From NCBI GenBank assembly GCA_014382645.1, contig JACNJI010000158.1:1-8549 (forward strand): DNA of 8,549 bases, written 5' to 3'. The notes under the pieces were generated by a model that did no database searches, was not told the origin of the DNA, and saw only the letters and a list, made by a program, of their open reading frames with translations. The translations under genes and the position numbers were made by a program. Below are positions 1 to 6,602 of this stretch, piece after piece (positions within the stretch are counted from its first letter, which is position 1; every line of letters begins with the position of its first letter). The DNA comes from Verrucomicrobiota bacterium. GTDB taxonomy: Bacteria; Verrucomicrobiota; Verrucomicrobiia; Opitutales; Seribacteraceae.

Positions 1-1080
1 GTTGTCGAGGACTGTGCCATCACCTTCTTTGACTGCATCGAGCTTTCTTGCAAGGTTGGCGATGCATTGAACATGGAACTTCCGGATCTCGATGGTCAGT
101 TCGTCAGAGGTCTTGCCATTCTCACCACCACCATGACCAATGGCGTTGGTGCGGAGGGAATGTCCAAGCTCTTTCCAACATATATATTTATTACCAGCAC
201 AGGCTGCAATTGTAACGACATTAGTCAGACCTGAGAGTAGGGAACTGGCAGCCATTTCGCATTGGGCTTCCAGGCGATCCGTTTCGAGCTTGCTTTTAAA
301 CTTATCCGTATTGGGCATGTTTGCCTTTAACTGCTCTTTCATCCCTTCGACCCCATCGTGTCGAATCAGCATAGATTCATACGATTCGAGGTAGCGGTCG
401 AGGTGTTCACGTTCGGGTCCAGCCAGTCGGGATTGTACTTGTTTGATGTCGGTGGACATGTAGTCCATCAGGTTCTTGCGGAGGAAAGGGATCTTGGCAG
501 CTTCGCCACCTGCAGCACTTCCGAACAGTGACTGTAACGCCAACTCTGGCTGGCAATGAAAGGGTAGAGGCTTCCCTTTTGAAACTGCAGTTATGGAGTA
601 GTCGACGATTTGATCAGGGTTGGGGGTAAGTGCCAAGCCGAGATGGGGAACTACACTGCTGAGGTTTTTGGCTAATGCTGCATCAATGGTTGGGGCGACT
701 GGCCCGAGAGGTCCACTGAAGCAACCCAATGCTCCGTATTCCGGAGAATGACCACGTCCAGATGCGATTTTATTGGAAAGCCCCTGGATGATGGTCATCC
801 GGTCCTTGAAAGGCTCCAGTGCGGAGATGGGGTCTGGGAGTTTGAAATTGGCGAGCGGTTGGTCGATCAGTTTGTCATTCCCTTTCTTGGGACGTTCGAG
901 CCCACTTGGTTGGATGTGAGCCGGATTCATCCCATTCCCTTCGACGATAAAGATGATTCTCTGAGGTGCCGGTTTCCCTGCTGATTCTGCAGCTATTCGT
1001 TGGAGGGCAGGTTGGAGCATGATGCTACCTGTGCCTAAAGTGATTCCGTTGAGGAAGGTTCTGCGGTTTAGAATGTTCAT
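1..1080 (-). CDS. DUF1552 (HXXSHH family) secreted protein, 3' end cut by window
   Basis: The frame is open from ATG at 1080 to the left edge, giving 360 codons without a stop, so the C-terminus is missing. Family members usually run to a little over 400 residues. The N-terminus has a twin-arginine-like signal (NRRTFLNG, residues 5-12) and a hydrophobic stretch to about residue 25, which implies export of a folded protein. DUF1552-like blocks are RIIFIVEGNGMNP (41-53), FKDRMTIIQGLSN (91-103), LMDYMSTDIKQVQSRLAGPE (204-223) followed by HLDRYLESYESM, and the late ANLARKLDAVKEGDGTVLDN (341-360). The biochemical function of the family is unknown. The start overlaps the stop of the upstream cytochrome gene by 4 bases (ATGA). 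No clear Shine-Dalgarno precedes it, so translation probably depends on coupling. The family's HxxSHH signature is not obvious: the nearest candidate reads GHSLRTNAIGHGGG (306-319). The family call is from remembered motifs, not a search. Confidence 0.85.
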   Translation of the reverse strand, partial: MNILNRRTFLNGITLGTGSIMLQPALQRIAAESAGKPAPQRIIFIVEGNGMNPAHIQPSGLERPKKGNDKLIDQPLANFKLPDPISALEPFKDRMTIIQGLSNKIASGRGHSPEYGALGCFSGPLGPVAPTIDAALAKNLSSVVPHLGLALTPNPDQIVDYSITAVSKGKPLPFHCQPELALQSLFGSAAGGEAAKIPFLRKNLMDYMSTDIKQVQSRLAGPEREHLDRYLESYESMLIRHDGVEGMKEQLKANMPNTDKFKSKLETDRLEAQCEMAASSLLSGLTNVVTIAACAGNKYICWKELGHSLRTNAIGHGGGENGKTSDELTIEIRKFHVQCIANLARKLDAVKEGDGTVLDN

Positions 1081-3335
1081 CGTTTTGTGAGATGAGGGTT
1101 AATGGTTCTACAAAGAAAAGACTCGGAAGTCAAAAGGGAGACAAGGAGTTCCTGAAAGCTGCCCTGGCTTTCTACATAAACTTTGTCGGCGGTTTGCAAA
1201 GTTGCGGCATCTCCAGGAGTTTCATTTCGGCCCATATAATATCGGAAAACATATCGAATGAAGACTTGGCGAACGCGTTCTGAATCTGCCAGCTTTCGAA
1301 TCATTTCCTGAGCGTTCTCCACTGGCCCATCGATTTCAGGAATGCCGCTGCCTCGGATGTGCCCTGTTGTGACAAGTGGCAGTGCATGGTACTCTTGAAG
1401 TTTCTCGGGGCGTTTTTCACCTTTCGCGTATTTGCGATAGCTGTTTTCCTTGTTGATGGCCGCGGCTTCCATATCGAAGGACATCTCCTTTATTCTTGGT
1501 CTACCAAAGTGATCAAACGCTTCGAAAGGAAATCCCAGATCGTCGATCTTCTGATGACAGGTCCAGCATTTTGCGTCTTTGGTGATTTCCATTCGTTCTC
1601 GAAGGGTATGTTTCGGATCATCAGGCAGGACGATGACCACGCCTACTGGAACCGGAGGCACTGCATGACCCAACAGGTGCTCCCGGATCCAAAGCCCCCG
1701 ACGTACCGGGTCATTGAAGAAGTTTGAGGACCAGGCCACTAGCCAGCTCGGTTGCATGAGAATGCCAATACGATCATCTGGGAGTTCCGCTGGTTGTTCC
1801 TCGGGCCATTCTTCGAGACCGTAGGCAGCCCGGATGAAGTTCTTGCGACCATCACGGGGACGGATCTTCATGCTTGGTTTATCGAGTTCAACACGATCCC
1901 ACTTGGAACTGATGAACTTTGACATTTGTTTATTTACTGACGAGTCCTGCAGGTTCCATCTCGCCAGCTCTCCATCTCTTTTGAGCCAAACTTTGTTTAC
2001 GTACGACTTGGGAGTTGTGAGGAGTTCCTTCAATACGTTCTGATCCTTCTCAAGGATGTCCAATACCAAACGGTCCGTATCCAGCACAAGTTGCTGAGGT
2101 TTGTGGACATAGTCCCTTTGCTCATCCTTACAGACATCCGGTGCCCGGTTGTATCCAAAGTATTCATGGAAAAAGCCAAGGATTCGTGGCTTGTAGATCT
2201 CAGGGTCGTTGAGAATTCTACGTACATGTTTTTCAACATCTTCCCGAGTCTTCAGTTCTCCCTTTGTCGCTGCTTCAAAGAGACCCGGCTCACGGTCTCC
2301 TGAAAAGGCGAGACTGATCGCAAAGGCGAGTTCCTTGGGCGAGAGCATCCGGACGCCTGTACGAATCTCCGAACCATTCCCCAACTCGAAGCGATGGAGA
2401 GCCTCAGCGGAAAGTAACGGTGCCATCAACATCGTCTTGGCTGCGGAGATATGATCACCAGGCGGTTTGGCACTCTTTTCGTAAAGTTCCAGCAGGGAAT
2501 GTAGCTCTTCTTGAGAGGGTTCCCGAACTAGTGCTCGGCGGAAGAGTAAGAGGGCAGCAGTTTTCAATTCCTCTCGTTTGGGTTTCACTTCCGGGTGCAA
2601 AAGTGGGGCAAATTCTTCAGGAGCCAGCGGACCTCCACGCCTTGCCATGCTTACTCGAACTGGACCACCATTCTTGGGTGTGTGCAGCTTGTGGCTGGTC
2701 ATGATGTTCACCACTCTTTCTGCATTGCGAATCAGGACGTCTGTCGTGCCTTCATCCACCCAGTACAGTGCCGAGTAATCTTTGATGCCCGGATCCGTTC
2801 GTAATGCGAATGGGTGAGGGATGTTCGGAATCTGTCTTTCATCCATCTTCAACGATCGTAATAATCCGGATGAATACCCTGATGGAGACAGTCGCCAAGT
2901 TCTTGGAGGTGGTGGAATGACGGGGCCAGGATCTACCCCAAAGAGCAGGGTGTGAGGAATATGATTACCTTCATGAGGGCGAACAGGTGTAGGATCCTGA
3001 TTTGTGGATGTAGGGACTTGGGTTCCGAGGGTTTTCTCAATCCATTTGGCTACGCGATCCAAGTCTTCTAATGTGGGTTGAGGTTCATCTTCCGGAGGCA
3101 TGTCGCCCGTGCGAACCATCTCCAGGACTTTAGCAAAACGTGTACGGTCATTGCTGATTTCAACCAAGTCGTGAATGAGAAACTTGCCTTTCTTCTTTTC
3201 CGGATTGTGGCAACGGACGCAGTGTTGTTTGGAGAATGCACGGAAAAACTCCTGGCCCTTATCTCGGGCAGGCTCCGATGCAACCAGCCACGATGTGCTG
3301 GCAATCCATACTCCAAAGATGCAAATTCGGATCAT
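1077..3335 (-). CDS. Secreted diheme planctomycete-type cytochrome (PSCyt1 / DUF1592 / DUF1588 / DUF1585)
   Basis: This is a 752-residue protein with a short Sec signal (residues 1-20, ending WLVAS). A first c-type heme site, CVRCH (C39, C42, H43), sits in a PSCyt1-like domain with a likely axial methionine in GDMPP (M79). A proline-rich linker (about 105-145) leads to a diverged DUF1587-like start (WRLSPSGY, 147-154). A DUF1592-like helical block (about 330-448, LSPKELAFAISLAFSGD) follows. Then comes a DUF1588/PSCyt3-like domain with a second heme site, CWTCH (C590, C593, H594), followed by the typical DDLGFPFEAFDHFGRPR. The end (about 655-742) matches DUF1585. Electron transfer in the periplasm is the reasonable role, but no substrate is known for the family. 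The start is supported by GGAG 5 bases upstream (3341-3344) and by a 4-base ATGA overlap with the DUF1501 gene. The stop overlaps the DUF1552 start in the same way. The DNA is visibly more AT-rich than the DUF1501 and sulfatase genes. Confidence 0.9.
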   Translation of the reverse strand: MIRICIFGVWIASTSWLVASEPARDKGQEFFRAFSKQHCVRCHNPEKKKGKFLIHDLVEISNDRTRFAKVLEMVRTGDMPPEDEPQPTLEDLDRVAKWIEKTLGTQVPTSTNQDPTPVRPHEGNHIPHTLLFGVDPGPVIPPPPRTWRLSPSGYSSGLLRSLKMDERQIPNIPHPFALRTDPGIKDYSALYWVDEGTTDVLIRNAERVVNIMTSHKLHTPKNGGPVRVSMARRGGPLAPEEFAPLLHPEVKPKREELKTAALLLFRRALVREPSQEELHSLLELYEKSAKPPGDHISAAKTMLMAPLLSAEALHRFELGNGSEIRTGVRMLSPKELAFAISLAFSGDREPGLFEAATKGELKTREDVEKHVRRILNDPEIYKPRILGFFHEYFGYNRAPDVCKDEQRDYVHKPQQLVLDTDRLVLDILEKDQNVLKELLTTPKSYVNKVWLKRDGELARWNLQDSSVNKQMSKFISSKWDRVELDKPSMKIRPRDGRKNFIRAAYGLEEWPEEQPAELPDDRIGILMQPSWLVAWSSNFFNDPVRRGLWIREHLLGHAVPPVPVGVVIVLPDDPKHTLRERMEITKDAKCWTCHQKIDDLGFPFEAFDHFGRPRIKEMSFDMEAAAINKENSYRKYAKGEKRPEKLQEYHALPLVTTGHIRGSGIPEIDGPVENAQEMIRKLADSERVRQVFIRYVFRYYMGRNETPGDAATLQTADKVYVESQGSFQELLVSLLTSESFLCRTINPHLTKR

Positions 3336-4732
3336 AGTAGCTCCGGGATTGGCTTTCCGAAGGGCAGGAGATGCTGAGGGCGGCCGGAATAGTCGGCAAT
3401 ACTGGCGTTCTGATCAATGCCCAGATGTTTGTAGACGGTTGCCCACAGATCGTTGGGCGTAAGAGGACGGTCGTGCGGGTGTTCGCCCTTGGCGTTGGTG
3501 GAGCCGACCACTTGACCGTGCTCCATGCCGCCTCCGCAAACCAGCACGGACATCGCCTGCGGCCAGTGTTCGCGTCCGTGGCGCAGTCCCTTGCTGCCCG
3601 TATCGGCTCGGCTGATTTTCGGTGAGCGACCGAACTCACCGGTTACCACCAGCAAAACTTTTTCAGTCAACCTGCGGTCGTGCAGATCCTCGATCAAGGC
3701 CGTGATGGCACGGTCGTAAATGGGGAAACGGTGACGGGCATCGACCCAGAGGTCGCAATTGACCGCATGAGAATCCCAATTGTAAAAACCGAGTTTTGGT
3801 GACTTTACACCAGAGATAAAGGGATTCTCCATGGCCACGGTGACAAAACTAGAGCCCGCCTCGACCAATCGCCGTGCCATGAGCGCCCGCTGCCCCCAGG
3901 CATGCATGCCATAGCGCTCACGGAGTTTTTGCGGTTCCTTCGATAAGTCGAATGCATCATGCATGCGTGGGCTGGTCAGCAAGTCGAAGGCCTTCTGTCC
4001 GAACTCATCCATTGCCTCGACCGCGCCACTGGCGTCCACCTCTCTCCGCAGCGAGTCGAAACCACCGAGAAGTTGCCTTCGATCGTCCAGGCGCTCTTCC
4101 AGTCCTTTTTCGAGGAACATATTTCGTACAGCGAAATTCGGGGAACTGGGATCTTCTCCCACCGGAAAGTAGTTGTACTTCATTCCCAAGTACGCTGCGC
4201 CCTGGGCGTATGTGTGCACCTTGGACCGCCCCCCGTTAGCCATCGTGATGCAGTTGGGCAACCCGATGTCGATGTCCTCACGCATCTTGTTGACGATCGA
4301 GATCACCGACGGAGCGTCGTTCTTGGTACCCGTTGGCGTATCGGGAATGCGACCCGTCATGAACCGCTTGCTTCCGCCACCGTGATCATTGAAGGTGTGG
4401 GCGATACTGCGAATCAAGGTGTACTTGTCGGCGCACTTGGCGTGCATGGGGAGCAGTTCGCAAACGTCGACACCGGGTACGTTGGTGCGAATGGGACTGA
4501 AGAGGCCCCGATAATCCGAAGGGGCATCCGGCTTCATATCGTAGGTTTCCATGTGGGGAGGCCCCCCTGCGAGCCAGACGAAAATAACAGAGGTGTCGGG
4601 TGCGACTTTCGCCTTCCCTGCTTCGGCACGAAGCCGCAAAAAGTCGCTGAGCGCTAACCCGCCTACGCCAAGCGTTCCCGCCGTCAGGAAGGAACGACGG
4701 GACAACGACTCATGGGATGTTGTTCTATTCAT
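3332..4732 (-). CDS. DUF1501 family secreted protein
   Basis: This is a 466-residue protein. A twin-arginine signal (SRRSFLTAG, residues 11-19, then GVGGLAL) suggests Tat export. Family hallmarks are SVIFVWLAGGPPHMETYD (48-65), KPDAPSDYRGLFSPIRTNVPG (67-87), HTFNDHGGGSKRFMTGR (112-128), VTGEFGRSPKI (363-373), REHWPQAMSVLVCGGGMEHG (387-406) and the end block DRPLTPNDLWATVYKHLGID (421-440). DUF1501 is related to the alkaline-phosphatase/sulfatase fold, so the acidic and histidine residues in these blocks may bind metal. No reaction is established. The length is normal for the family. It is the first gene of a coupled operon and lies 320 bases behind the last sulfatase. The start at 4732 has only a weak purine stretch upstream (AAAGAAG), but it places the RR motif at the expected distance, and no better ATG exists. 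Confidence 0.92.
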   Translation of the reverse strand: MNRTTSHESLSRRSFLTAGTLGVGGLALSDFLRLRAEAGKAKVAPDTSVIFVWLAGGPPHMETYDMKPDAPSDYRGLFSPIRTNVPGVDVCELLPMHAKCADKYTLIRSIAHTFNDHGGGSKRFMTGRIPDTPTGTKNDAPSVISIVNKMREDIDIGLPNCITMANGGRSKVHTYAQGAAYLGMKYNYFPVGEDPSSPNFAVRNMFLEKGLEERLDDRRQLLGGFDSLRREVDASGAVEAMDEFGQKAFDLLTSPRMHDAFDLSKEPQKLRERYGMHAWGQRALMARRLVEAGSSFVTVAMENPFISGVKSPKLGFYNWDSHAVNCDLWVDARHRFPIYDRAITALIEDLHDRRLTEKVLLVVTGEFGRSPKISRADTGSKGLRHGREHWPQAMSVLVCGGGMEHGQVVGSTNAKGEHPHDRPLTPNDLWATVYKHLGIDQNASIADYSGRPQHLLPFGKPIPELL

Positions 4733-4777
4733 TACATCGCTTCTTTGATGAATTAAACTTTTACTCTCAAATAATTT

Positions 4778-4876
4778 ATTATGAGTGAGATTTCATAGCA
4801 AAGGAAATCCTGCAGTTTCATCATGTTTTTCCCTGAACAGGCGTTAGTATTACATATGCGGAATGCTATATAACAA
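4778..4876 (-). promoter_or_regulatory. Possible sigma70-type promoter(s) for the DUF1501 operon
   Basis: Two weak candidates are visible reading the minus strand. One has TTGTTA (4871-4876) and TAATAC (4847-4852) separated by 18 bases. The other has CATAAT (4778-4783), five of six bases of the -10 consensus, about 45 bases before the ATG, but its -35 (TTTCCT, 4802-4807) is poor. The AT-rich setting and the 320-base gap in a same-strand gene row support a promoter somewhere here. The exact boxes are guesses, since promoter consensus in these phyla is loosely defined. Confidence 0.25.
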
Positions 4877-4984
4877 TCCAATTTGAGAGGCGGATTGACC
4901 GAAGGCACTTAGAGGAAAAGATATGACTAAACCAAGTGCACCGAACAGATTTAGGGGGTTCCAGAGCATTCGTACTAAATGCAA
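4850..4984 (-). CDS. Small signal-peptide-like ORF (44 aa), possibly a gene-start relic
   Basis: From a TTG at 4984 the frame reads 44 residues to TAA at 4850. An ATG at 4969 would give 39. The segment LFGALGLVISFPLSAFGQSA looks like the hydrophobic core and A-x-A cleavage region of a Sec signal, with an arginine before it if the TTG is used. A GAGG (4993-4996) lies 8 bases upstream of the TTG. It sits in the same short sequence (TGAGGCAAAGA) that precedes the start of sulfatase S2. After the putative cleavage site only about a dozen residues remain, with no recognisable domain. It could be the surviving start of a lost secreted gene, a real tiny secreted peptide, or chance. It resembles no family I know. 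Confidence 0.25.
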   Translation of the reverse strand: MHLVRMLWNPLNLFGALGLVISFPLSAFGQSASQIGLLYSIPHM

Positions 4985-4986
4985 GA

Positions 4987-5054
4987 TCTTTGCCTCACTT
5001 CGGCTTGTTCTTGTAGTCTTCCCTCCAAGCTTCCCACATCTTCGCGAGCTCATT
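4987..5054 (-). pseudogene. C-terminal relic of a second S1-like sulfatase gene
   Basis: Reading the minus strand from 5051, the frame gives ELAKMWEAWREDYKNKPK and a TGA at 4995-4997. Sulfatase S1 ends ELAKMWEAWREDYKKKPN and TGA (6546-6602). Including the 8 identical bases after each stop (GGCAAAGA), the repeat is 65 bases with 8 mismatches, and all mismatches are third codon positions. Six are silent and two swap K and N. In the relic's own frame a stop (TGA) appears 7 codons upstream of the matching part, inside the 3' end of S2, so no intact gene remains. It directly abuts, and at its upstream edge overlaps, the S2 stop codon. I infer a tandem paralogue of S1 lost by deletion. Confidence 0.75.
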
Positions 5055-6534
5055 ACTCTCCTGTTTTCAATAGCAGTGGTTGAGGATCGTGGTCAATTTC
5101 ACCTCGCTTGCGTTGACCGGAGCCGCGACGACCCTTGTCTCCAAGGTCTTTGCGCGCTTCCTCCGCAATCTTGGACAATCTGGCGACTACGTCAGGATGC
5201 TTGCCGGCCAAGTTATTAGCGCAAGCGACGTCATTCACGAGATGGAAGAGCAGGTTCTGTGGTTTGCGTTGCGCGTTGAAATGAGGGTGAGCCCGGACCG
5301 GGGTGACGGGGAGGAACAGTTTCCATGGCCCGGAGCGGACGGCTTGCAACTGTTCCTGATGATAATAATAAAAACCTTCGTAAGGAGTTTTGGTCGAATC
5401 GTTCTTAAACATCAGCGACGATACGTCATGCCCGTCGGGCTTTTGGGTTTCCGATTGGTTCGCACCGGCAAGTTTTGCGAAGGTGGGTAGCAGATCCATG
5501 GTTGTTGCCAATTCGTGGCAGACCGTACCGGCCGGGACTTTGCCCGGTTGCCAGACAAGGGAGGGAACCCTGAAGGCCCCTTCGCTTGTCGTGTAGCCCC
5601 GACCGTGGAGCGGGCGGTTGGAACCCCGGCGGAAATCATTGGGTCCACGATTGATCGGAGCTCCGTTGTCCGAGGTCCAAATGACGAGCGTGTCCTCGGC
5701 GATTCCCAGTTCCCGAAGTTGATCGAGCATCACGCCCATCGACCAGTCCAATTCTTCGACTGCGTCTCCCCAGGGTCCGTTCCGACTCTTCCCCTTGAAC
5801 TCGGGACTTGAAAATGGTGTCGAGGTGCTGCCTGGCATGGCTTGCGGGAAGTACAGAAAGAATGGCTCATCCTTGTGTTTGGCGATCCATTCCATCGCCC
5901 GTTCGGTATAGCGCTTGGTCAGGCCATTGCGGTCGCAGGGCGCCTCGATCACGTCTTCGTTCTCCATCAACGGAAGGGGAGGCCACTTCGAGCCATCCTT
6001 CTTCCAGAATCGCTCGGTCATGTCATCCGAGTAAGGTACGCCGAAGAACCAGTCGAAGCCCTGCCGGGTCGGTAGAAACTCGGGCTGATCACCGAGATGC
6101 CATTTGCCGACGATCGCCGTGGCGTAACCCTGCTGCTTGAGGACCTCGGCAATCGTGGTTTCATCTGGGGCAAGCCCGTACCTCGAGACCGGACGCAACA
6201 CCCACCCGTCCCGTTCGTTGAAGTGCATTCCGACCCGCTGGGAATAACAGCCTGTCATGAGGCTGGCTCTGGACGGCGTGCAAACGCCGGCAGTGACGCA
6301 AAAGTGAATGAACTTCCTCCCCTCCTTGGCCATCCTGTTCAGGTTCGGCGTGCGGTGAAGGGTTGACCCAAAGGGTTCAATGTCTCCGTAACCGAGATTG
6401 TCGCAGAAGACTACGATGAAATTCGGTTTGCGGTGAGCGGCACTTGCCGTGGCTTGGCTGGTGACGAGGCCAACGAGCAAGGTCGTGGAAAGGGTGGCGG
6501 GCAGGAAGTTCCTGACTCGGGAAGGGGAGCTCAT
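5053..6534 (-). CDS. Secreted sulfatase S2 (arylsulfatase family), CTPSR type
   Basis: This is a 493-residue formylglycine-type sulfatase, predicted to hydrolyse sulfate esters outside the cytoplasm. It has a Sec signal (residues 1-31, core LSTTLLVGLV, end ATASA) and the metal-site opening FCDNLGYGD (43-51). CTPSR (C85-R89) is the site where cysteine becomes formylglycine. KWHLG (K144, H146), TSDNGA (D289, N290) and a C-terminal GxGQR block (471-475) follow. Compared with human arylsulfatase A numbering, three usual active-site residues differ: D30 is N46, H229 is G235 (QAMPGSTSTP) and K302 is R312 (HGRGYTTSEGA). The frame can be extended upstream to 6678, but that part overlaps S1 out of frame and lacks a signal. 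The ATG at 6534 gives a proper signal and has GAGG 9 bases before it, overlapping the S1 stop. It is 11 bases behind S1, so co-transcription is likely. Confidence 0.9.
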   Translation of the reverse strand: MSSPSRVRNFLPATLSTTLLVGLVTSQATASAAHRKPNFIVVFCDNLGYGDIEPFGSTLHRTPNLNRMAKEGRKFIHFCVTAGVCTPSRASLMTGCYSQRVGMHFNERDGWVLRPVSRYGLAPDETTIAEVLKQQGYATAIVGKWHLGDQPEFLPTRQGFDWFFGVPYSDDMTERFWKKDGSKWPPLPLMENEDVIEAPCDRNGLTKRYTERAMEWIAKHKDEPFFLYFPQAMPGSTSTPFSSPEFKGKSRNGPWGDAVEELDWSMGVMLDQLRELGIAEDTLVIWTSDNGAPINRGPNDFRRGSNRPLHGRGYTTSEGAFRVPSLVWQPGKVPAGTVCHELATTMDLLPTFAKLAGANQSETQKPDGHDVSSLMFKNDSTKTPYEGFYYYHQEQLQAVRSGPWKLFLPVTPVRAHPHFNAQRKPQNLLFHLVNDVACANNLAGKHPDVVARLSKIAEEARKDLGDKGRRGSGQRKRGEIDHDPQPLLLKTGE

Positions 6535-6537
6535 CTG

Positions 6538-6602
6538 TCTTTGCCTCAGTTCGGCTTCTTCTTGTAGTCCTCTCTCCAGGCTTCCCACATCTTGGCAAGT
6601 TC
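6538..6602 (-). repeat. 65-base repeat copy A (end of S1), partner at 4987-5051
   Basis: This covers the last 18 codons and stop of S1 plus the 8 bases before the S2 start region. It matches 4987-5051 in 57 of 65 positions by hand alignment. It is the intact copy, and the other is described as a gene relic. Both copies lie on the same strand, so they are direct repeats about 1.5 kb apart flanking S2. Recombination between them could delete S2. Confidence 0.8.

Larger units (their letters stand above)
4733..4994. other. Intergenic region before the DUF1501 operon
   Basis: Between the sulfatase relic and the DUF1501 start, the DNA becomes clearly AT-rich, most strongly at 4741-4800. It contains the small signal-peptide-like ORF at 4850-4984 and the promoter-like boxes listed separately. 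I found no strong terminator hairpin for the sulfatase cluster. The best pairing on the minus strand is a 6-bp GCACTT/AAGTGC stem around 4910-4945 with a loop of more than 20 bases and no U tract after it, which is not convincing. No tRNA-like or other RNA structure was recognised by eye. Confidence 0.5.

Noticed and set aside
140..984. Short plus-strand frames at 140-394 and 748-984
   Set aside because: They lie opposite the DUF1552 frame, which is open for all 360 codons and has clear family motifs. The short frames have none.
3959..4657. Plus-strand open frame of 232 codons opposite DUF1501
   Set aside because: It is antisense to a clear DUF1501 gene, shows no recognisable motif, and looks like a mirror frame.
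4730..4737. ATGTAATG start-stop element just before the DUF1501 start
   Set aside because: A one-codon upstream ORF overlapping the start could affect initiation, but such an 8-base string arises easily by chance and nothing else supports regulation.
4910..4945. Hairpin GCACTT/AAGTGC as a terminator for the sulfatase cluster
   Set aside because: The stem is only 6 bp with a loop of more than 20 bases and no T tract, so it is too weak to call.
4985..5053. ATG at 5053 opening a 67-codon minus-strand frame through the relic
   Set aside because: Its first 23 codons read the relic in a different frame from the one conserved with S1, and the same out-of-frame peptide appears behind S1. Only the downstream signal-like part is kept as a candidate.
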